Positions 49,823 through 57,163 of a DNA stretch of 64,000 nucleotides are shown here, in pieces. Positions within the stretch are counted from its first letter, which is position 1. Every line of letters starts with the position of its first letter. The stretch is from Aquisphaera giovannonii (GTDB taxonomy: Bacteria; Planctomycetota; Planctomycetia; Isosphaerales; Isosphaeraceae). Position numbers and translations under genes: made by a program. The notes beneath the pieces were generated by a model, which was given only the letters and a program-made list of their open reading frames with translations, had not been told where the DNA came from and did not search any database. The stretch covers positions 8,742,001-8,806,000 of the forward strand of contig NZ_CP042997.1 in the NCBI RefSeq assembly GCF_008087625.1. The letters are read 5' to 3'.

Positions 49823-52779
49823 GATCCGCCTCCCATCGGGAGCTCGATCCAGAACCGGCTCCCGGCGCCGGGCCCGGACTCGACCCCGCTCGCCCCGCCC
49901 ATCCGCTCGATCGCCTTCCTGACGATCGCCAGGCCGATCCCCGTCCCGGGATACGCCTCCTGGCCGTGCAGGCGCTCGAAGACCCGGAAGATCCGCTCCC
50001 GGTGCTCGGGCCCGACGCCGATGCCGTTGTCCTCCACCCAGAGGCGGAGCATCCCCCCGCGAGCCTCCGAGCGGATCCGCACCGCGGGCCGCCTCCCCGG
50101 CTCGACGAACTTGATCGCGTTGCCGACCAGGTTCGTGAGGGCCTGGTCGAGCATCGTCCGCTGGGCCACCACGCGGCCGAGCGGGCCGGCCACCGCCACC
50201 TCGGCCCCCCGCTCGGCCAGATCCGGCCGCATCTGACGGCCGACGTCGGCCACCGCCTCGTCGAGGTCCACCGGCTGGAGCCGGACCGCCTCCCGCGAGA
50301 GGCGGGCGTAGGAGAGCAGGTCCTGGATCAGCGCATCCATCCGCAGGGCCGCCGCGACGATCCGGCCGGTGTAGTCCCTCCCCTCGTCCGGCAGCCCCTC
50401 GCCGAAGTCCTCGTCGAGGGCCTCCGCCAGGGAGTGCATGTTCCGCACCGGGGCGCGGAGGTCGTGGGCGATCGTGTAGGAGAACGCCTCGAGCTCCGCG
50501 TTGGCCTCGGAGAGCTCCCTGGTGCGACTCTCGACGCGTTCCTCGAGCTCGAGGTTGAGCCGATGCACCTCGTCGACCGCCCGCTTGCGCTCGGTGATGT
50601 CCTGGATGATGGAGACGCGGTAGGCGGGCTCGCCCGGGTCGCCGCCGACGGCCGACGAGGTCAGCAGGATCCAGATCGCCTCGCCGTCCTTCCGCACGTA
50701 CCGCTTCTGGAGCGTGTAGGCGCGGAGCTCCCCCGCGAACAGCCGCCGGGCCATTCCGGCATCCGCCTCGACGTCCCCGGGGTGCGTGACGTCGGTGAAG
50801 CGGAGCGCGAGGAGTTCGTCCTCCCTGTACCCGAGGAGCGCCGAGAGCGCCGGGTTGACGCGCAGGAACCGCCCGTCGCGGGCGACCTCCTCGATGCCCA
50901 CCGCGGCCTGGTCGACGATGGCCCTGAGCCTCGCCTCGCTCCGGCTGAGCCTCGTCTCGGCGGCCTTGCGCTCGGTGATGTCGCGCACGACGCCGGTGAA
51001 ATACCGCCGGCCCTCGCGGACGAACTCCCCGACCGCGATGTCCATCGGGAACCGCGAGCCGTCCTTCCGGAGGCCCACCACCTCGCGCCCCACGCCCATC
51101 ACCCTCCCCGCTCCCGTGCGCAGGTAGTCGGCCAGATGCCGGGGGTGGCCGGAGCGGTCCGGTTCCGGCATCAGCAGGCCGACGTCGGCCCCGATCAGGT
51201 CCTCCCGACGATGGCCGAAGATCGCCTCCGCCGCGGAATTGGCCGACCGGATCACGCCCGCGTCGTCGATGGTGAGGATCCCGTCGACCACGTTGTCCAG
51301 CACCGACCCCAGCTCGGAGGCGGCGTCCTCGAGCTTCTTGTGCGCCAGCATGCGCTCCGTGATGTCGTGGGTCACCACCGCGAAGCCGCGGGGCGCGCCC
51401 CCCTCGGGAGGGAGGGCCGTCACCGCGACGCTCGCGACGAACGGGGAGCCGTCGCGGCGGACCTGGCGGACCTCCTCGTTGTGCCGACCGTCCGAGGCCG
51501 CCCGGGACAGGAACCGAGCCGGCGCCCCCCCGGCCACCTCCTCCGGGGCGAAGAAGTCCGAGAAGGGCCGGCCCCGCGCCTCCTCCGCCGGGAAGCCGCT
51601 GATGCGCGCCGCCCCGGCGTTCCAGCTCGCGACCCGGCCGTCCGGCCCGAGCAGGTACATGGCGTAGTCCCGGACCCCCTCGATCAGGAGCCGGTTCCGC
51701 TCCTCGCTCGCCTGGAGCCGCCTCTCGGCCTCGCGCTGCTCCCCGACATCCTTGAACACGAGCACCACGCCGCGCACGGCGCCGTCGAGGCCCAGGATGG
51801 GTGCGCCCGAGTCGAAGATCGGGTGCTCGGCCCCGCCCCTGGCGAGCAGGAGCGTGTGGTTGGCGAGCCCCACCACCCCCCGTTCCCGGAGGACCACGGC
51901 CACCGGGTGCTCGACCGGCTCGCGCGTGTCCTCGTTCACGATCCGGAAGACGTCCTCGAGGGCCCGGCCGCCGGCCTCCCCCGCGGGCCATCCCGTGAGC
52001 CGCTCGGCGACGGGGTTCATGAACTTCACCCGGCCGATCTCGTCCGTCGCGATGACGGCGTCGCCGATGCTCCGGAGCGTGACCGAGAGCCATTCGGCCG
52101 ATCGCTGCAGGCGCCGGGAGGCCGAGATCGCCACCCAGTACAGGGTCGCCAGGAGCCCCAGGATCAGCGTCGTCGACGCGGCCAGCGACGCGGCCGTGCG
52201 GAGCGAGCTCCGCCTCGCCACGCGGGTGCGTTCCGAGAGCAGCCGGTCCTCCTCGGCCTCCATGTCGGCGACGGTCGCCCTGGCCTCCTCCATGAGCTGG
52301 CGCCCGCGGTCGGACTGGACGATCGCGAGCGCGGCGTCGGCCTGCCCCGCCTGGCGCAGGCGGACCGTCTCCGCAAGCTCCGAGAGCTTGTCCGAGGCCA
52401 GCCTCCTCAACCCGAGGAGGCGGTCCCGCTGCGACGGGTTGTCGGCGATCAGGGCCTGGAGGCGGTCGAGGCGCCCGGAGACCGCCTCCCGGGCCGCGAG
52501 GTATGGGGCGAGATACGCCTCCTTGCTCGTCAGGAGGTAGCCCCGCTGACCGGTCTCGGCATCCTTGAGCACCGACAGGAGCCCCTCCAGCTCGGCCTCG
52601 ACCCGATGCGTGTGGGCCACCGCCTCCGCGGCCGCGGCCGCCCCTCGCGTGTTGAGGTAGGACGCGAGCCCGCCGGCGACCACGGCCGAGGCCGCCAGGA
52701 GGGTGGCGATGATGAGCGGGCCGCGGCCGGGCCGGGCGACTCCGGTCGCCAGGGCTGCGGCGTCACCTTCTCGGGACAT
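49819..52779 (-). CDS. Membrane sensor histidine kinase: CHASE3, multiple PAS, HisKA, HATPase
   Basis: The protein has 986 residues from ATG 52779; an in-frame TTG at 52845 is less likely. An N-terminal membrane helix (LIIATLLAASAVVAGGLASY) and a CHASE3-like outer domain (EGLLSVLKDAETGQRGYLLT) end in a second helix (LILGLLATLYWVAI). Four PAS/PAC units follow (IGDAVIATDEIGRVKFMNPV; YLLGPDGRVASWNAGAARIS; VDGILTIDDAGVIRSANSAA; AVGIEEVARDGRFLRVNPAL), each with an RDITERK-type ending. A helix leads to HisKA with His772 in SYTIAHDLRAPVRNM, and a HATPase with LTNLVGNAIKFVEPG and TGIGLAIVRKAIERMGG. The HDLRAP form is phytochrome-kinase-like. The cognate receiver is the overlapping downstream gene. 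Confidence 0.92.
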   Translation of the reverse strand: MSREGDAAALATGVARPGRGPLIIATLLAASAVVAGGLASYLNTRGAAAAAEAVAHTHRVEAELEGLLSVLKDAETGQRGYLLTSKEAYLAPYLAAREAVSGRLDRLQALIADNPSQRDRLLGLRRLASDKLSELAETVRLRQAGQADAALAIVQSDRGRQLMEEARATVADMEAEEDRLLSERTRVARRSSLRTAASLAASTTLILGLLATLYWVAISASRRLQRSAEWLSVTLRSIGDAVIATDEIGRVKFMNPVAERLTGWPAGEAGGRALEDVFRIVNEDTREPVEHPVAVVLRERGVVGLANHTLLLARGGAEHPIFDSGAPILGLDGAVRGVVLVFKDVGEQREAERRLQASEERNRLLIEGVRDYAMYLLGPDGRVASWNAGAARISGFPAEEARGRPFSDFFAPEEVAGGAPARFLSRAASDGRHNEEVRQVRRDGSPFVASVAVTALPPEGGAPRGFAVVTHDITERMLAHKKLEDAASELGSVLDNVVDGILTIDDAGVIRSANSAAEAIFGHRREDLIGADVGLLMPEPDRSGHPRHLADYLRTGAGRVMGVGREVVGLRKDGSRFPMDIAVGEFVREGRRYFTGVVRDITERKAAETRLSRSEARLRAIVDQAAVGIEEVARDGRFLRVNPALSALLGYREDELLALRFTDVTHPGDVEADAGMARRLFAGELRAYTLQKRYVRKDGEAIWILLTSSAVGGDPGEPAYRVSIIQDITERKRAVDEVHRLNLELEERVESRTRELSEANAELEAFSYTIAHDLRAPVRNMHSLAEALDEDFGEGLPDEGRDYTGRIVAAALRMDALIQDLLSYARLSREAVRLQPVDLDEAVADVGRQMRPDLAERGAEVAVAGPLGRVVAQRTMLDQALTNLVGNAIKFVEPGRRPAVRIRSEARGGMLRLWVEDNGIGVGPEHRERIFRVFERLHGQEAYPGTGIGLAIVRKAIERMGGASGVESGPGAGSRFWIELPMGGGS

Positions 52780-53017
52780 CACGGGTGCACTCTGGCCCTC
52801 GCGGTAATGCGATGCAACCGATGCGATGCCCTCGAGCACCGGCAACTCCCGCGCCTCCGGCCTGGGACGCAGCCCCCCTTTTCGAGGCTTCGACGCGACT
52901 TCCCCGGTGGAGGGCCGATCGAGCCGGTACCCGACGACCTCCGCGACAGCCTAACGGCGGGATCGTCCCAAATGCTCCAGCCCCAACTTGACACTTCGCC
53001 GGGGAATCCATGGACAT

Positions 53018-53211
53018 GTGACCACCCGCGTGAGCGGGTGGTTCGGACGGGCGAAGCCTCCAGCCTCCGGCGTCAGCCGGATCTGGGGGGCCGGCCTCGG
53101 CCCGCGGGAGGAGCCTCGTCCTCGCCTCGATGCCCCGGCGCCCCGGGTCGCACTGGCGTGCGAGGCTGGAGGCTTCGCCCGTCCGAACCACGATCCGACG
53201 ATCGTGGTCAC
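53018..53211. repeat. Composite palindrome: 28-bp inverted repeat with terminal hairpins
   Basis: Arms at 53040-53067 and 53162-53189 are exact reverse complements over 28 bases (ggttcggacgggcgaagcct and on). Each arm is capped on its outer side by its own hairpin. The left is accacccgc-gtga-gcgggtggt (53021-53042). The right is accacgatc-cgac-gatcgtggt (53187-53208). Both have a perfect 9-bp stem and a 4-base loop but different inner stem sequence, so pairing is kept while sequence differs. Flanking gtgacc/ggtcac extends the symmetry. This looks like a paired REP/BIME-type element. Confidence 0.8.
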
Positions 53212-53282
53212 CCGTGCATGCGGGGCGCTGCCAACTGTCAACCTCCCCGTGATGGCTCCACAGTCATTCGGGACGATGCCAA

Positions 53283-53467
53283 GCTATGCTTTACCCACAA
53301 GTCGCAAGTTCTTTCCGGCCAGGCCCGTGAGAGATCGCATCGGAGTAGGGTGTGTCAATCGACGGAATCGGTGCAACCCACCGAAATGCGGTGGGTTGCA
53401 CCTCGCAAGCTCGGCTGACCCACCCTACCCGGGAGCCCGCACGTCCGACTTGTGGGTAAAGCATAGC
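53283..53467. repeat. Nested inverted repeat with three pairing arms
   Basis: The outer arms 53283-53304 and 53446-53467 are exact reverse complements over 22 bases (gctatgctttacccacaagt and on). Inside, 53345-53361 pairs imperfectly with the region ending at 53428 (gtagggtg and caccctac at the outer edge). In the centre a 14-bp perfect stem (53370-53383 and 53389-53402, ggtgcaacccaccg) closes a 5-base loop. It could fold into one long stem with a terminal hairpin. No open reading frame of note is inside. Confidence 0.8.
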
Positions 53468-53664
53468 CTTCGTAAGGGGGAATCGAATCCGGCCCTCTCC
53501 TCACCGAGGGGTATGAGAGCCTCAGGCCCCGGAGGACGTGATCCTCTTCCTCGCCGGGGTAAGATGCCGGGGCGGCCGCGACACCGGAGCGATCCGGCGG
53601 TGTTTGTTGTACTATGGCATCGACGAACGGCCGATTCCCCACCCGACGGTGCCGGGAGGATCAC

Positions 53665-55593
53665 ATGACCCTGGCGTGCTGGCTTGGCCTCTGCCTCGTC
53701 GCCCAATCCGCTGCTGCATCCCCTCCGGCCGCGGACGTCGCCGCCGCCTATCGGGAGGCGAAGGCCCGGGCCGGGCGCGACCCGGACGCGCTGGTGAGGC
53801 TCGCGCTCTGGTGCGAGCAGAACGGGCTCACCGCGGAGCGGCTGAAGAGCCTATCCCTCGCGATCCTCTACCGGCCCGATCACGAGGCGGCACGCGGACT
53901 CCTGGGGCTCGTGAATTACCGCGGCAAGTGGAAGCGGCCCGACGACGTCCGCGCCGCCGAGGAGGCCGATCCGGAAGCCCGCAAGCTCCAGCAGGAGTAC
54001 CTCGCCCGGCGGGCCCGGGCGCGGCCGACGGCCGACTCCCAGCAGGAGCTGGCGCGGTGGTGCGAGCAGAACGGCCTCGCCGATCAGGCGGCCGTCCATT
54101 ACCGCCAGGTGGTGCGGCTCGCCCCCGAGCGGCCGGCGGCCTGGAAGAAGCTGGGGTACGTCAAGAGCGGCAAGGGGTGGGCCCGCCCCGCCGAGATCGC
54201 CGAGGCGAAGGCCGAGGCCGAGGCCCAGTCGAGGGCCGACCGGGCGTGGCGCCCGAAGCTCGAGAAATACCGGGACGACCTCATCGGGAAGGACGCCGCG
54301 AAGCGACGGCGCGCCGAGGAGGCACTGGCCTCCATCACGGATCCGCGGGCCGTGCCGATGATCTGGGCCGTCCTCGTCCGCCCGGACGCCGCCACCCAGC
54401 TGCGTGCGGCCGACGCCATGGCCCAGATCCAGGGGCCGGCGGCCTCGAACGCCCTGGCGATGCTGGCGGTCTCCAGCGAGTTCCCCGATGTCCGCGGGCG
54501 GGCCACGCAGATCCTCTCCCGCCGGGACCCGCGCGAATTCGTCGAGCCGCTGCTGGAGCGCGTCCACAGGCCGTTCAAGGTGACGGTCTCGTCGGACGTC
54601 TCCCTGGGCTCCTATGGCCAGGTGTTCGCGGAGGGGGAGCGGTATAACCTCCGGCGGACCTATCAGGTCGATGCCGAGAGGACGTTGGCCCGGATACCAT
54701 CCCGCCTCTTCGCCGACGGCATGCCGTTCCTCGGGGGGATGGATCCCCAGTCCGCGGCGATCATGAACTCGCTCGCCGGATCGTCCTGGTCCCGCGGCGG
54801 GGCGATCGACGTCCAGCGGATGGCGATGCAGCGGGACCTCGACATCGCCAGCTTCTGGTCCCGGATCGACAGCAACGTCCAGCTCGCGAGGGCCAGGATG
54901 GCCGAGGACGTGGCCGGCCTGGAAGCGGCGAACCGGGAGATCCGGGCGGCGAACGACCGCGTCCTGCCGCTGCTGAAGCTCTCGACCGGCCGGGATTTCG
55001 GCGAGGACCAGGACTCGTGGATGCGATGGTGGAGCGACCAGCTCGGCGCGGTGTACAGCTCGAGCACCCCCGCCGAGAAGCCCACGTACTCGGATTTCGT
55101 CTCGATCCAGACCGAGCCGCCTCACACCGGCTGCTTCGTCGCCGGGACGCTCGTGAACACGGCCCGCGGCCCGGAGCCCATCGAGACGCTCCAGGTGGGC
55201 GACCGGGTCCTCTCGCAGGACACGACGACGGGCCAGCTCTCCTATCGGGCGGTCACCGCGACGCACGAGAACGGCCCCATGCCGACGCTCCGGCTCACCC
55301 TGGGGACGGAGCCCATCGTCGCCACCGGCATCCACCGGTTCTGGCGCCCCGGCAAGGGCTGGACGATGGCCCGCGACCTGAAGCCGGGCGACCTCGTCCG
55401 CACCCTCGGCGGCACGAGCCGCCTCTCCGCCGTCGAGCCCGGCCCCGTCGCCCTGGTGTACAACCTGGACGTCGCCGAGAACCGCGACTTCTTCGTCGGC
55501 AAGGGCGGCTATCTCGTCTACGACTTCAGCCTGGTGTGCCCCGCCACGACCCCCTTCGACGCGGCCCCCGCCTCCGTCGCGACGGCCCCCTGA
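53665..55593 (+). CDS. Secreted TPR/HEAT-like protein with C-terminal Hint domain
   Basis: The protein has 642 residues from ATG 53665 with GGAGG five bases upstream. A signal peptide (LACWLGLCLVAQSAAASPPA) leads to TPR-like repeats marked by LVRLALWCEQNGLTAERLKS and its echo QELARWCEQNGLADQAAVHY. A HEAT-like stretch follows (DPRAVPMIWAVLVRPDAATQ). The C-terminal 150 residues form a Hint (hedgehog/intein) domain: TGCFVAGTLVNTARGPEPIE with Cys490, VGDRVLSQDTTTGQLSYRAV, ATGIHRFWRPGKGWTMARDL and KPGDLVRTLGGTSRL. It ends FFVGKGGYLVYDFSLV. Related Hint domains usually end LVHDNS, so the terminal His-Asp-Asn is replaced. Only 18 residues follow it, with no toxin module. Autoprocessing is therefore uncertain. 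Confidence 0.85.
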   Translation: MTLACWLGLCLVAQSAAASPPAADVAAAYREAKARAGRDPDALVRLALWCEQNGLTAERLKSLSLAILYRPDHEAARGLLGLVNYRGKWKRPDDVRAAEEADPEARKLQQEYLARRARARPTADSQQELARWCEQNGLADQAAVHYRQVVRLAPERPAAWKKLGYVKSGKGWARPAEIAEAKAEAEAQSRADRAWRPKLEKYRDDLIGKDAAKRRRAEEALASITDPRAVPMIWAVLVRPDAATQLRAADAMAQIQGPAASNALAMLAVSSEFPDVRGRATQILSRRDPREFVEPLLERVHRPFKVTVSSDVSLGSYGQVFAEGERYNLRRTYQVDAERTLARIPSRLFADGMPFLGGMDPQSAAIMNSLAGSSWSRGGAIDVQRMAMQRDLDIASFWSRIDSNVQLARARMAEDVAGLEAANREIRAANDRVLPLLKLSTGRDFGEDQDSWMRWWSDQLGAVYSSSTPAEKPTYSDFVSIQTEPPHTGCFVAGTLVNTARGPEPIETLQVGDRVLSQDTTTGQLSYRAVTATHENGPMPTLRLTLGTEPIVATGIHRFWRPGKGWTMARDLKPGDLVRTLGGTSRLSAVEPGPVALVYNLDVAENRDFFVGKGGYLVYDFSLVCPATTPFDAAPASVATAP

Positions 55594-56102
55594 GGATCGC
55601 CCAGGACGTGCGCCTCGATAAGGGCGGTCTCCGGCCATGCGGATCTATGGCCCGCGGACGCCTTGCGCGCCCCGAACAACCTCACCCGTCGTGAGCAGGG
55701 CTGAGACGATGGCTGCAGAAAGCGTGTCAGGCGCAGAGGCAGAAAGGGCGTCCGGCAGGAATGCTCCGTCGAGCGCCACGCCCCGCGGGTCGGTGTGGTC
55801 GAGCGGGCCGAAGGCTGGCCGCAATCGAGACTACGCGGCGGCGGGCCGTCCGCTCTAGACCCGGACCCGATGCCGCGGGGGCCGGTCTGGGTGGCGCTCT
55901 TCGACGCCCCGAAGACCGAGGCGGACGTGTTGGCCATCTGGACCTCGATCAGGCGGGACCGGACCCTGGCACGGAATCGGACACTGCCACCAGGGCGAGC
56001 CACCTGGCCTTAAAATCCTCGCTCCGCCCGGACGGCAGGCAACGATTAGAAGGCGGTCGAGGAGAGGCGACAGGCCCTAGGAATCCCTGAGGTTCCGAAT
56101 CT
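55594..56102. other. 509-base gap containing a probable transposase remnant
   Basis: This sits between the Hint-domain gene and the lower-GC orphan gene. The left 280 bases have no recognised content. The right half carries the RAYT-like fragment listed separately. Base composition falls towards its right end, where the atypical gene begins. Confidence 0.5.
55880..56060 (+). pseudogene. Probable C-terminal remnant of a RAYT (REP-associated tyrosine transposase)
   Basis: One frame reads WVALFDAPKTEADVLAIWTS and IRRDRTLARN. Slightly downstream another frame reads ASHLALKSSLRPDGRQRLEG. Together these resemble the C-terminal end of IS200-related RAYT proteins, where a W-(x)n-PQTEAELEALRRSVRRG segment is followed by RLGLESTLRPRGRPR. 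The needed frameshift near 55975 and the absence of the catalytic HUH and Tyr regions mean it is a dead fragment. Its identification rests on short motif similarity only. Confidence 0.45.
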
Positions 56103-57116
56103 ATGACCGTGAATCAGAGTGTCCTCTTGGGGCCCCTTATGCAGGCCATGTCTTCGAAGGTGGCGAGCATGCCTACCGAGAAGAAGGAGAGAGAGCGGCG
56201 ACAAGTCGCCGCTCTCTTGCGCGACGAAGCTTATCTGATCGTCCAGAGTGCGGCATTGGATCCGCCCGACGTTTGCGTGAGAAGAGATGGCAAGACGATC
56301 CTTGTCGTGGAGGTCACTGCATATCACTCGGGAAACGCTCAGGTGCGGGCCAGCGACAAGTGGAACAATCGACTCTGGCCCAAGATTGACGACCTGAGAA
56401 GGCAAGAAGCAATCCTAAAAGGTATTATGGGGAGCGTCGCCTTCAAGGACATCAACGCGCTGCGACTTAACCAAGAACAGTACAGCACACTGGCGACCGA
56501 GATTGTTGAGTTGGCTCGATCGATCTCACCGAATCTCGACGATCATGAACGCGTCAAGGCCACATTTGCCGAAACGGCCGACACGGCTCCGGTTTCCATC
56601 ATCGATCCGCGTTGGCTTCAAGTATCGGCGAAGCTTCTACCACTTGCCGCGAAATCCCTTCTGTCCGTAACTTATTCCAAGCATCCCGTCGATTGGCAGC
56701 CGTGGTCATGCCCTCAGATCGACGCCGGCTGGTCTAAGGTGTCGGCCGAGAAATTCAGGAGCATTCTCGAAGAGAAGTCAGCCAAAGTCTGGAAGAATTC
56801 TGGAGACCCCTCTCGATATCCGCCCGGAGCCTCGTCCTGGCTCTTGATCATCTGCGACGAGGTCAATGATATGTCCGCGCATGTTTTCCCCTCCGATTCG
56901 GTAGCCAGGACGGCGCTCCTCCAAACCATTGCCAATTGCGGTTTTGATTTTGAAAAATCGCCTTTCAACGAGATCTGGCTCTTTTCCGAGTTCAGACAGT
57001 CGAAGCTGCGGCTATTCCCCGCCATGATCGCCGAACGCGGCAGTTCATCGATTCCTCTGGAGACGAGAGACGACACCGAGTTGCTGGGCGGAGGGGGGCA
57101 GGAACCGTTGTTTTGA
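56103..57116 (+). CDS. Orphan protein of atypical composition with a PD-(D/E)XK-like signature
   Basis: The 337-residue protein belongs to no family I recognise. Base composition is visibly lower in GC than all neighbours, with many A/T-ending codons, indicating recent acquisition. Residues 53-72 read DPPDVCVRRDGKTILVVEVT. An Asp then Glu-x-Thr on a strand is the spacing of PD-(D/E)XK nuclease cores, in which the last residue is often Lys but may vary. The rest is soluble: KWNNRLWPKIDDLRRQEAIL, SSWLLIICDEVNDMSAHVFP and FNEIWLFSEFRQSKLRLFPA. It lies beside a transposase remnant and palindromic repeats, and converges on a flippase gene. A nuclease role, for example in defence, is only a hypothesis. 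Confidence 0.65.
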   Translation: MTVNQSVLLGPLMQAMSSKVASMPTEKKERERRQVAALLRDEAYLIVQSAALDPPDVCVRRDGKTILVVEVTAYHSGNAQVRASDKWNNRLWPKIDDLRRQEAILKGIMGSVAFKDINALRLNQEQYSTLATEIVELARSISPNLDDHERVKATFAETADTAPVSIIDPRWLQVSAKLLPLAAKSLLSVTYSKHPVDWQPWSCPQIDAGWSKVSAEKFRSILEEKSAKVWKNSGDPSRYPPGASSWLLIICDEVNDMSAHVFPSDSVARTALLQTIANCGFDFEKSPFNEIWLFSEFRQSKLRLFPAMIAERGSSSIPLETRDDTELLGGGGQEPLF

Positions 57117-57163
57117 CGTAGCCTCAACCTTTCCCGGGGGGATAGGGAGCGATCGGCTCTGGC

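Larger units (their letters stand above)
52780..53664. other. 885-base intergenic region holding two composite palindromic repeats
   Basis: This gap lies between divergent genes (kinase to the left, Hint-domain protein to the right). It holds a repeat structure at 53018-53211 and another at 53283-53467, described separately. The remaining sequence has no recognised gene. Promoters of both flanking genes must lie in it. Confidence 0.7.

Noticed and set aside
53475-53560. A tRNA-like tail on the minus strand (ggattcgattcc) near the second palindrome
   Set aside because: The T-loop box has a mismatch and no acceptor, D-arm or anticodon stem can be built around it.
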